Of a stretch of 64,000 bases of DNA, positions 1 to 6,931 are shown one piece after another. This DNA is from Gemmatimonadota bacterium (lineage in GTDB: Bacteria; Gemmatimonadota; Gemmatimonadetes; Gemmatimonadales; GWC2-71-9), in assembly GCA_016720805.1 (NCBI GenBank), contig JADKJZ010000016.1:3985-67984 (forward strand), read 5' to 3'. The notes beneath the pieces are model-generated. The model did no database searches. It was not told the DNA's origin and saw only the letters and a program-made list of their open reading frames with translations. A program made the translations under genes and the position numbers. Every line of letters starts with the position of its first letter. Positions within the stretch are counted from its first letter, which is position 1.

Positions 1-646
1 GGGCGCCGAGGCGACCCAACGGGATGGACTCCAATAATGCCGCCCGGGCCGTCTCCGGCAAGGAGGCCGTCATGTCCGTCTCGATGAACCCCGGGGCGAT
101 GCAGTTCACCAGGACGCCCCGGGCCGCATACTCCTTCGCGACCGACTTCGAAAAGCCGATCAGCCCCGCCTTGCTGGCCGCATAATTGGCCTGCCCGGCG
201 TTGCCGGTGATACCGACGACGGAGGTGATGTTGACGATCCGCCCGAAGCGGCGCTTCATCATCCCTTTGATCACCGCCTGCGTGGCCACGAAGGCCCCCG
301 TCAGGTTGGCGGCGAGCACCTCATCCCAGTCGGCCTGGCCGAGCCGGATGAGGAGGTTGTCGCGAGTCAGGCCGGCGTTGTTGACCAGGATGTCGATCGG
401 GCCGAGCTCCGCCTCACAGGCGGCGATGGCGGCCCGGATCGAATCGGGCTGGGTAACGTCGCAGGCGAAGCCCCGGGCACGAGGGCCGATCGCCGCCGCG
501 ACCTCGGTCGCGTTCGCCGCCGACCGACCGACCACAGCCACTTGCGCGCCAGCGGCGTGCAGCGTCTCCGCGATCGCACGGCCGATGCCGCGCGTGCTGC
601 CGGTCACGAACGCAATGCGCCCGGTGAGATCAAGCGGAAGGCTCAT
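1..646 (-). CDS. fabG: 3-oxoacyl-ACP reductase FabG (3' end outside window)
   Basis: NADPH-dependent reductase of 3-ketoacyl-ACP in type II fatty-acid synthesis, cytoplasmic. The visible 215 codons show the short-chain dehydrogenase pattern: dinucleotide loop TGSTRGIG at residues 15-22, the NNAG motif, and the catalytic Ser...YAASK set. The family is about 245 residues, so roughly 30 are lost at the window edge. The ATG at 646 overlaps the fabD stop (ATGA), so translation is probably coupled. It is the last visible gene of the plsX-fabH-fabD-fabG run. Other SDR enzymes look alike, but the context makes FabG secure. Confidence 0.93.
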   Translation of the reverse strand, partial: MSLPLDLTGRIAFVTGSTRGIGRAIAETLHAAGAQVAVVGRSAANATEVAAAIGPRARGFACDVTQPDSIRAAIAACEAELGPIDILVNNAGLTRDNLLIRLGQADWDEVLAANLTGAFVATQAVIKGMMKRRFGRIVNITSVVGITGNAGQANYAASKAGLIGFSKSVAKEYAARGVLVNCIAPGFIETDMTASLPETARAALLESIPLGRLGA

Positions 647-1575
647 GAGGCGAGGAAGGTCTCGAGGTCGGCAGCGGTCCCGAGCGGCGTACAGGACGCC
701 TCGGGGACGATGCGCTTGAGGAGGCCGGTGAGCACACTGCCCGGGCCGATCTCGAGCCAGCGTGCGTCGGGATACTCCCGCGCGATCCGCTGCATCGAGG
801 CGACCCAGCGCACCGGGGCGGTCAACTGATCACCGAGCAGCCGGATGGCGTCGTCGCGATCGTCCACCAGCTCGGCCGTGGCGTTGGCGCAGACCGGGAA
901 GGCGGGCGTCCGGAAGGGAGCCACATCGAGCGCATCGCGGAGGCCACGCACGGCGCTCTCCATCAGCGGCGAGTGAAACGCCCCGCTGACCTTGAGCGTC
1001 AACACGCGCTTGGCCCCGGCGGCCTTGCAGGCCTCGCCGCCACGCTCAACGGCTGCGGGGTCGCCGGAGATGACCGTCTGGTCCGGGGCATTCTGGTTCG
1101 CGGCGACGACCACACCATCGCCCGCCGCCGTGGCCTCGACGCAGCAGCGCTCGACGATGGCCGTGTCGAGCCCGAGCACCGCGGCCATCGCCCCCGGACG
1201 CGCCCGCCCCGCCTCGTACATCAGCGCGCCACGACGGCGCACCAGCACGGCCGCATCGGTCGCTTCGAGGGCACCGGCAGCGACCCAGGCACTGTACTCG
1301 CCGAGCGAGTGTCCGGCCGCAGCAGCGACGGGACCGAGCTTGCCGCTGAGGACCGCCAGCACCGCCGCAGAATGGGCGAGAATCGCCGGCTGCGCGTTGT
1401 GGGTCAGCGTGAGGTCGGCCTCAGGCCCATCCCACATCAACGCGCTCAGCGGGGTCGAGAGTTCGTCGTCGATTCGCTGCAGGACATCGCGGGCGGCCGG
1501 AAAGGCGTCGGCGAGGTCCCGCGTCATGCCGACCTTCTGCGATCCCTGCCCGGGGAACAGGAGGACGGTTACCAC
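643..1575 (-). CDS. fabD: malonyl-CoA:ACP transacylase FabD
   Basis: Moves malonyl from CoA to acyl carrier protein for fatty-acid elongation. It has 310 residues, normal for the family. GQGSQ sits at residues 9-13, the nucleophile Ser90 in GHSLG, and the catalytic His in the later GAFHSP motif. The start is GTG at 1575, inside the last codons of fabH (7-base overlap), and the stop overlaps the fabG start. Nothing is unusual. Confidence 0.96.
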   Translation of the reverse strand: MVTVLLFPGQGSQKVGMTRDLADAFPAARDVLQRIDDELSTPLSALMWDGPEADLTLTHNAQPAILAHSAAVLAVLSGKLGPVAAAAGHSLGEYSAWVAAGALEATDAAVLVRRRGALMYEAGRARPGAMAAVLGLDTAIVERCCVEATAAGDGVVVAANQNAPDQTVISGDPAAVERGGEACKAAGAKRVLTLKVSGAFHSPLMESAVRGLRDALDVAPFRTPAFPVCANATAELVDDRDDAIRLLGDQLTAPVRWVASMQRIAREYPDARWLEIGPGSVLTGLLKRIVPEASCTPLGTAADLETFLAS

Positions 1576-2561
1576 CGCACCACCACGCTGCCCCAGGTGA
1601 AGCCCGCGCCGAACGCGACGAGCATCACGACCATCCCCGGCTTGAGCCGGCCCTCGAGCACGGCCTGCGTCACCGCGAGCGGAATCGAGGCCGATGAGGT
1701 GTTGCCGTAGCGGTCAAGATTGACGAACACCTTCTCCATCGGGATGCCAGCATGCTTGGCAGTCGCCTCGATGATGCGGAGGTTCGCCTGATGCGGAATC
1801 AGGAGGTCGATGTCGTCCGCGCTCATCCCGGCCTGGCGGATCGCCTCGTCGGTGGAGCGGCTCATCGCCAGCACTGCGGCCTTGAAGACCTCGCGGCCGG
1901 CCATCTTGATCAGGTGACGCTTTTCGCGCACCAGCTCTTCCGTCAGCGGATCGGCGGCGCCGCCACCGGGGATATGCAGCAGCTCGGCGAGCTTGCCATC
2001 GGCGCCCAGGTAGGCCGAGAGAATGCCGCGTTCCCCACCCTGCACGCGCTGCACGATCCCCGCGCCGGCGCCATCCCCGAAGAGGATGGCCGTGCCGCGG
2101 TCTTCCGGGTCGACGATGCTGGACAACTTCTCGGCGCCGACCACGAGGATCGTGTCGCCGTGGCCGGTCGCCATCAGGCCCTCGGCGATGGTCAGCCCGT
2201 AGACCCACCCCGGGCATGCCGCCACGACATCCACCGCCCAGCAGCCTTCGATGCCAAGCGCCGCCTGCAAGTCACAGGCGGCCGACGGCAGGCGATGATC
2301 CGGAGAGACCGTCGCGAAGACGATCCCGTCGAGATCCGCCGCCGTGAGACCCGCCATGGCGAGCGCCTGCTGGGCGGCAACCAGGGAGTAACTGGTCAGC
2401 GTCTCGAAGCGCTCGGCGATGTGACGCTGCTTGATGCCGGTGCGCTCGGTGATCCAGGCGTCGGAGGTGTCGAGCGTCTTCTCGAGGTCGGCGTTGGTCA
2501 CGATCCGGCTCGGGGCGGCGGAGCCAACGCCGATGATCGCCGCGATGGGGCGAGTGATCAT
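1569..2561 (-). CDS. fabH: 3-oxoacyl-ACP synthase III FabH
   Basis: Condenses an acyl-CoA primer with malonyl-ACP to start fatty-acid synthesis. The 330 residues carry the complete Cys-His-Asn triad: Cys116 in AACPGW, His in IPHQAN and Asn in YGNTSSAS. The ATG at 2561 overlaps the plsX stop by 4 bases. The order plsX-fabH-fabD-fabG is the classic fab cluster order. Confidence 0.96.
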   Translation of the reverse strand: MITRPIAAIIGVGSAAPSRIVTNADLEKTLDTSDAWITERTGIKQRHIAERFETLTSYSLVAAQQALAMAGLTAADLDGIVFATVSPDHRLPSAACDLQAALGIEGCWAVDVVAACPGWVYGLTIAEGLMATGHGDTILVVGAEKLSSIVDPEDRGTAILFGDGAGAGIVQRVQGGERGILSAYLGADGKLAELLHIPGGGAADPLTEELVREKRHLIKMAGREVFKAAVLAMSRSTDEAIRQAGMSADDIDLLIPHQANLRIIEATAKHAGIPMEKVFVNLDRYGNTSSASIPLAVTQAVLEGRLKPGMVVMLVAFGAGFTWGSVVVRW

Positions 2562-3571
2562 CCGGCCACCGGGGCATCGCGCATCGACAGCTCCGTAGCG
2601 ATGTGATCACTCAGACCGACCCGCACCGAGTTGACGGCGTAGCGGATGGCGTTCTTGATGGCAATCGGGGTCGAGGAGCCGTGGCAGACGATCTGGACGC
2701 CCTTCACACCGAGGAGCGGCGCACCGCCGACCTCGGAGTAGTCCAGAAAGCGCATCAGCGGCGCCATCTCGGGCGACTTCAGCAGCCCGGGGCTCTCCGC
2801 CTTGAGCACGCGGCCGAGCACCTTCCCCATCGACTCGTAGAACTTGAGCAGGATGTTGCCGACGAAGCCGTCGCAGACGACGACATCGATGCGGCCATGC
2901 GTCGGGTGGCCGACGACGACGTCGCGACCCTCGATGTTCCCGATGTAATTGAGGCGCGGATGGGCCTTGAGGGCGGCATGCGCCTCGCGGACCACAGCGT
3001 TCCCCTTCTCGTCTTCCTCGCCGACATTCAGCAGGCCGACCTTCGGCTCAGGCCGTCCCATGACGTCCCGCGCATAGATCGACCCGAGGTAGGCGAAGTT
3101 GAGGAGTTCCTTGGCGGTGCAGTCGACGTTCGCACCGGCGTCCAGGACGAGCACATAGCCGTCGGGCGCCGGGAAGGACGAGGCGACGGTCGCGCGATCG
3201 ACACCGTCATGGAGGCCGAGGAGGATGGTGCCACCGGCGAGCAGGGCGCCGGTGTTGCCGGCCGAGACGAAGGCATCGGCAGCACCGTCCCGGTGCAGGC
3301 CGAGGCCGATCACCAGTGACGAATTGGGCTTCTTGCGCACGGCCGACAGCGGCTTCTCGGCCATGCCCACGACCTCGGCGGCCGGGACCACCGTGAGGCG
3401 GCTCCGGTCGAGATCGGGATAGCGCGCCAATTCTGCCTCGACCGCGTCGGGCTGGCCGACGAGGAGCAGGGAGAATTCCGGCGGCAACTCGCGGAGGGCA
3501 AGCGCCGCGCCGGCCACTTCCGTAGCCGGCGCATGGTCGCCCCCCATCGCGTCGAGCGCGACGCGAATCAC
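2558..3571 (-). CDS. plsX: phosphate acyltransferase PlsX
   Basis: Makes acyl-phosphate from acyl-ACP for phosphatidic acid synthesis; a peripheral membrane enzyme. The 337 residues match the family length. The N-terminus reads IRVALDAMGGDHAP, and further conserved blocks include SAGNTGALLAGG and VCDGFVGNILLK. The start is GTG at 3571, three bases after the rpmF stop. rpmF-plsX linkage is widespread in bacteria. Confidence 0.95.
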   Translation of the reverse strand: MIRVALDAMGGDHAPATEVAGAALALRELPPEFSLLLVGQPDAVEAELARYPDLDRSRLTVVPAAEVVGMAEKPLSAVRKKPNSSLVIGLGLHRDGAADAFVSAGNTGALLAGGTILLGLHDGVDRATVASSFPAPDGYVLVLDAGANVDCTAKELLNFAYLGSIYARDVMGRPEPKVGLLNVGEEDEKGNAVVREAHAALKAHPRLNYIGNIEGRDVVVGHPTHGRIDVVVCDGFVGNILLKFYESMGKVLGRVLKAESPGLLKSPEMAPLMRFLDYSEVGGAPLLGVKGVQIVCHGSSTPIAIKNAIRYAVNSVRVGLSDHIATELSMRDAPVAG

Positions 3572-3574
3572 GGC

Positions 3575-3757
3575 CTAGTTGTCCTCGACCTCAACGCGCT
3601 TCTTGCCCGCGTAGTACCCGCAGGACGGGCAGACCCGGTGCGAGAGCTTGGGCGCGCTGCAACGCGAACAGGGCTGCGTCGCCATGCCGGCACCGGTGTG
3701 GTGCCCACGGCGCAAGCGCTTGCGCGACTTCGAGAGTTTCCGCTTCGGAACGGCCAT
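3575..3757 (-). CDS. rpmF: 50S ribosomal protein L32
   Basis: Small protein of the large ribosomal subunit, 60 residues. It begins MAVPKRKLSKSRKRLRR and has the zinc-binding form: CSRC and, 10 residues later, CPSC. The four-cysteine version usually marks a zinc-replete (C+) paralogue. It lies 7 bases after the DUF177 gene and just before plsX, the usual rpmF neighbourhood. Confidence 0.96.
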   Translation of the reverse strand: MAVPKRKLSKSRKRLRRGHHTGAGMATQPCSRCSAPKLSHRVCPSCGYYAGKKRVEVEDN

Positions 3758-3764
3758 CGGTGCC

Positions 3765-4232
3765 TCAGTTGGTCGTGCCAGCCGTGCACGCGCACGGACC
3801 GGCGTTCAAATCTGCCCCACAGGTGAGACAGAGTCCTGCACACTCCGGGCGGCAGAGCGGAAAGGGCTGCACCCGCAACACCAGCTCCTCACGCACCGCC
3901 TGCCCCAGATCCACCTCGCTCGACGAGACCGCCAGTGGATAGACACTGGGATCTTCAAGCAGCTCTTCGTTGGCCGAGAAGACCACCTCGACCGCTTCGT
4001 CGAGCAGCTGCACGAGCGGCTCCAGGCAGCGGCGGCATTCTCCTGCCACGTGCGCCGTCAGATGTCCGTGCCAGAGCACGTCATCGCCAGCCGTCCCCTG
4101 CAGCCACCCCCCAACCTCCACCGGACCCACGAGGTCGAGGGTCAACCCCTCGAACAACGGATGGTCCGCCGGGACCGTCGCCGCCGTGGCGACCGGTCCG
4201 TCCTGCAATTGGCGAAGATCGAACGAAAGCAT
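3765..4232 (-). CDS. DUF177 (YceD-type) protein, 23S rRNA accumulation factor-like
   Basis: Protein of 155 residues ahead of rpmF, the standard location of DUF177 proteins. In proteobacteria and plants this family is linked to 23S rRNA accumulation and ribosome assembly. CRRCLEPL in the middle and a C-terminal cluster CAGLCLTCG...CACTAG suggest metal binding. I chose the ATG at 4232. An in-frame TTG at 4241 coincides with the predicted -10 box (4241-4246), so it cannot be inside the transcript. The message is then leaderless or nearly so. Confidence 0.8.
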   Translation of the reverse strand: MLSFDLRQLQDGPVATAATVPADHPLFEGLTLDLVGPVEVGGWLQGTAGDDVLWHGHLTAHVAGECRRCLEPLVQLLDEAVEVVFSANEELLEDPSVYPLAVSSSEVDLGQAVREELVLRVQPFPLCRPECAGLCLTCGADLNAGPCACTAGTTN

Positions 4233-4240
4233 AGCCCTCA

Positions 4241-4270
4241 AAGCTAGCAGACGAGACGCCCTTCGGTCAA
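4241..4270 (-). promoter_or_regulatory. sigma70-like promoter for DUF177-rpmF-plsX-fab
   Basis: -35 TTGACC (4265-4270), 18-base spacer, -10 TAGCTT (4241-4246), read on the minus strand. Only 8 bases separate the -10 from the ATG at 4232, so the 5' leader is at most a few bases. This is the only promoter-like sequence found between ndk and the fab run. Confidence 0.6.
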
Positions 4271-4275
4271 CCCGG

Positions 4276-4710
4276 TCAGACCACTCCGAGGAGAGCTAAC
4301 TCACGCTCGGGAAAGAAGAAAGCAATCTCGCGGGCGGCGTTCTCGTCGCTGTCGGAGCCGTGGACCGCGTTCTTCCCCTTCGACTCGGCGAACAGCTTCC
4401 GGATGGTGCCTGCGGCCGCCTCGGCCGGATCGGTCGCCCCGATCGCCGTCCGCCACGCCAGGACCGCGTCCGGTGCCTCAAGCGCCATCGCGACCACGGG
4501 ACCCGAGCTCATGAACTCGACCAGCTCGCCATAGAAGCCACGCTCCCGGTGGACCGCGTAGAACGCCTCAGCCTCGACCCGGGTCAGGCGGAGCATCCGC
4601 ATCGCCTTGATGGCGAATCCGGACTTTTCCACATGGGCCAGGATCGCGCCAGCATTGCCAGCGGCCACGGCGTCGGGCTTGAGCATGGCGAAAGTAAGCT
4701 TTCCAGCCAT
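4276..4710 (-). CDS. ndk: nucleoside diphosphate kinase
   Basis: Transfers the gamma phosphate between nucleoside di- and triphosphates. From the ATG at 4710 the protein is 144 residues, the usual length, with catalytic His117 in NAVHGSDS and the N-terminal TFAMLKPDAV strand. This start has a good ribosome site (GGGAG, about 8 bases upstream). An upstream in-frame start at 4758 lies inside the heptamer-repeat hairpin and is rejected. Confidence 0.95.
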   Translation of the reverse strand: MAGKLTFAMLKPDAVAAGNAGAILAHVEKSGFAIKAMRMLRLTRVEAEAFYAVHRERGFYGELVEFMSSGPVVAMALEAPDAVLAWRTAIGATDPAEAAAGTIRKLFAESKGKNAVHGSDSDENAAREIAFFFPERELALLGVV

Positions 4711-4732
4711 TCGTTGAACTCCCAAAAAGTGA

Positions 4733-4802
4733 GTCGTTGGTCGTTGGTCGTTAGTCATTAGAGGAAACCACTCCTAACGACTAACGACTAACGCCTAATG
4801 AC
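4733..4802. repeat. inverted array of 7-bp repeats between sucD and ndk
   Basis: On the + strand the left arm is four heptamers (GTCGTTG, GTCGTTG, GTCGTTA, GTCATTA). After a short centre come four complementary heptamers (TAACGAC, TAACGAC, TAACGCC, TAATGAC). The arms pair over about 29 bases with a few mismatches to make one large hairpin, with no strong T-tract beside it. A similar structure with a different heptamer occurs at 25364-25449. Function is unknown; mRNA stabilisation, termination or a mobile palindromic element are possible. Confidence 0.75.
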
Positions 4803-4825
4803 TTTAAGTGCTTTGACCTAAGAGA

Positions 4826-5698
4826 CTACTTGAGCTTCCCTTTCAGCAGCCCCACCACATCGACCGGCCGCCGCATGATCCCCATGCCGGCGGACTCGAA
4901 CGCCGCGAACTTCTCTTCGGCGGTGCCGCTCGCCCCGGAGATGATCGCACCGGCATGACCCATCCGGCGGCCCGGAGGCGCGGTCGCCCCCGCCACGAAG
5001 CCGACGACCGGCTTCTTGACGTTGGCCTTGATGTAGTCCGCGGCTTCCTGCTCCGCCGTCCCGCCGATCTCGCCCATCATCACGATGGCCTCGGTCTTCG
5101 GGTCGGCATTGAAGGCGGCCAGGACGTCGATGAAGTTGGTCCCGACGATCGGGTCGCCGCCGATCCCGACGCAGGTGCTCTGGCCGAGGCCGGCCTTGGT
5201 CAGGTGGTGGACGATCTCGTAGGTCAGCGTGCCGGAGCGCGAGACCAGGCCGATCGGGCCCGGGGTGCAGATCGAGCCGGGGATGATGCCGACCTTGGCC
5301 TCACCCGGGGTGATCATGCCGGGGCAGTTCGGGCCGATGAGGCGAATGTTCCGCTCGGCCAGGTACGGCATGACCGTGGTCATGTCGAGCACCGGGACCC
5401 CTTCAGTGATGCAGACGACGACCGGGATCCCGGCGTCGGCCGCTTCCATCATCGCGCCGGCCGCCATCGCGGGCGGGACGTAGATCACCGAGCAGTTCGC
5501 GCCCGTTGCCTTCACGGCCTCGGCAACGGTGTTGAACACCGGCACCTTGTTCTCGAAGGTCTGGCCGCCCTTCCCCGGCGTGACGCCGGCGACGACGTTG
5601 GTGCCGTACTCGAGCATCTGCCGAGCGTGGAACGACCCTTCACGGCCCGTGATGCCCTGCACCACCAGGCGCGTGTCCTTGTTGATCCAGATGCTCAC
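4826..5698 (-). CDS. sucD: succinyl-CoA synthetase alpha subunit
   Basis: Alpha subunit of the TCA-cycle enzyme that couples succinyl-CoA cleavage to NTP synthesis. The 290 residues carry the CoA-binding Rossmann region near the N-terminus (QGITGREGSFH) and the phosphohistidine loop GHAGAIISG near residue 246. The start is GTG at 5698, overlapping the sucC stop (GTGA). It is the second gene of sucC-sucD. Confidence 0.96.
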   Translation of the reverse strand: MSIWINKDTRLVVQGITGREGSFHARQMLEYGTNVVAGVTPGKGGQTFENKVPVFNTVAEAVKATGANCSVIYVPPAMAAGAMMEAADAGIPVVVCITEGVPVLDMTTVMPYLAERNIRLIGPNCPGMITPGEAKVGIIPGSICTPGPIGLVSRSGTLTYEIVHHLTKAGLGQSTCVGIGGDPIVGTNFIDVLAAFNADPKTEAIVMMGEIGGTAEQEAADYIKANVKKPVVGFVAGATAPPGRRMGHAGAIISGASGTAEEKFAAFESAGMGIMRRPVDVVGLLKGKLK

Positions 5699-6834
5699 GC
5701 GGCCTCCTTGGCAAGCGCCACGGCCTTCGAGACCGCCGCGTCCATGTCATTCATCGCCACCATCCCGACGCTCTCGAGGATCTTGAAGGCCTCGGCCTCG
5801 TTGGTCCCGGTGAGCCGGATGACGATCGGCACCTTCACCTCGAACTGCTTGGTCGCGGCCACGATCCCGTTGGCCACGTCGTCGGTGCGCGTGATGCCGC
5901 CGAAGATGTTGAACAGGATGACCTTCACGCTCGGATCGGAGGTGATGATCTTCAGGGCGTTGACGACCTTCTCCGGATTCGACGAGCCGCCGATGTCCAG
6001 GAAGTTGGCCGGTTCGCCGCCGTAGTACTTGACCAGGTCCATCGTCGCCATCGCGAGCCCCGCGCCATTCACCACGCAGCCGACGTTGCCGTCGAGCTTG
6101 ATGAAGGTCAGGTTGGCCCGGCGGGCCTGCACTTCGCTCGGCTCCTCGGCCGACTCGTCGCGGAGCACCGCGAGGTCGGGGCGACGATCAAGTTCGTTGT
6201 CATCGATGATGATCTTCGCGTCGAGCGCGAGCACCTTGCCGTCCGGCGTCGTCACCAGCGGGTTGATCTCCGCCAGCGAGCAGCCGTTCGCCATGAACAC
6301 CTGGTACAGCTGGGTCATGATCTTCGTGGCAGCCTTGACGTGATTCCAGTCGCGGTAGAGCGCCAATGCCAACTGCAGCGCCTGATGCGGCAGCAGCCCG
6401 TAGCGCGGATCGACCGCAAGCTTGGTGATCTTCTCAGGGGTCTTGGCGGCGACTTCCTCGATGTCGACGCCACCGGCGTCCGACACCATGAAGACCGGCT
6501 TCTGCGAGGCGCGGTCGAGGATGAGGCCGACGTAGCTCTCGGTCGCGATCTCGGCGGCCGGGACCACCAGGACCTTGTTGACCACGAGGCCCTTGATCGT
6601 CATGCCGAGGATCTGCGAGGCGCACTCAAGCGCCTCGGCCGGATTGCGCGCGAGCTTGACGCCGCCCGCCTTGCCGCGGCCGCCGACATGGACCTGCGCC
6701 TTGACGACCACCGTGCCACCCAAACGCCGGGCGATCGCCTCGGCCTCGGTCGGCGTGGAAGCGACGTCGCCGTCGAACATGGGAATCCCGGCGACCTTGA
6801 GGAGGTCGCGGGCCTGATATTCATGAAGGTTCAC
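5695..6834 (-). CDS. sucC: succinyl-CoA synthetase beta subunit (ADP-forming type)
   Basis: ATP-grasp beta subunit of succinyl-CoA synthetase. I place the start at GTG 6834 (VNLHEYQ...), which has GAGG 6 bases upstream; the GTG at 6840 has no properly spaced site. This gives 379 residues. Visible family features are the NLHEYQ start, KAQVHVGGRGKAGG in the ATP-grasp domain and FNIFGGITR in the C-terminal domain. The product partners SucD. Confidence 0.95.
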   Translation of the reverse strand: MNLHEYQARDLLKVAGIPMFDGDVASTPTEAEAIARRLGGTVVVKAQVHVGGRGKAGGVKLARNPAEALECASQILGMTIKGLVVNKVLVVPAAEIATESYVGLILDRASQKPVFMVSDAGGVDIEEVAAKTPEKITKLAVDPRYGLLPHQALQLALALYRDWNHVKAATKIMTQLYQVFMANGCSLAEINPLVTTPDGKVLALDAKIIIDDNELDRRPDLAVLRDESAEEPSEVQARRANLTFIKLDGNVGCVVNGAGLAMATMDLVKYYGGEPANFLDIGGSSNPEKVVNALKIITSDPSVKVILFNIFGGITRTDDVANGIVAATKQFEVKVPIVIRLTGTNEAEAFKILESVGMVAMNDMDAAVSKAVALAKEAA

Positions 6835-6892
6835 GTACACCTCGGGAGTGTGTCTCGAGCCTCAACCACGAAAAATCCGAGCAAAGCCCCCG

Positions 6893-6921
6893 AAAATAGC
6901 CGCGCGGGGGCCGCATCGCCA
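6893..6921 (-). promoter_or_regulatory. possible sucCD promoter overlapped by a hairpin
   Basis: -10 TATTTT (6893-6898) is preceded at 17 bases by a poor -35, TGGCGA (6916-6921). The -10 lies in the loop of a GC hairpin, GCCCCCG...CGGGGGC, with T-rich sequence further on. The hairpin could instead terminate the upstream UPF0182-like gene. The two readings may both be true. Confidence 0.35.
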
Positions 6922-6931
6922 CTTCGCCGTG

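Noticed and set aside
4239..4241. TTG as the start of the DUF177 gene
   Set aside because: It lies within the predicted -10 box and has no ribosome site; the ATG at 4232 fits better.
4733..4802. CRISPR array
   Set aside because: Units are 7 bases with no spacers and the two halves are mirror images; no cas gene is nearby.
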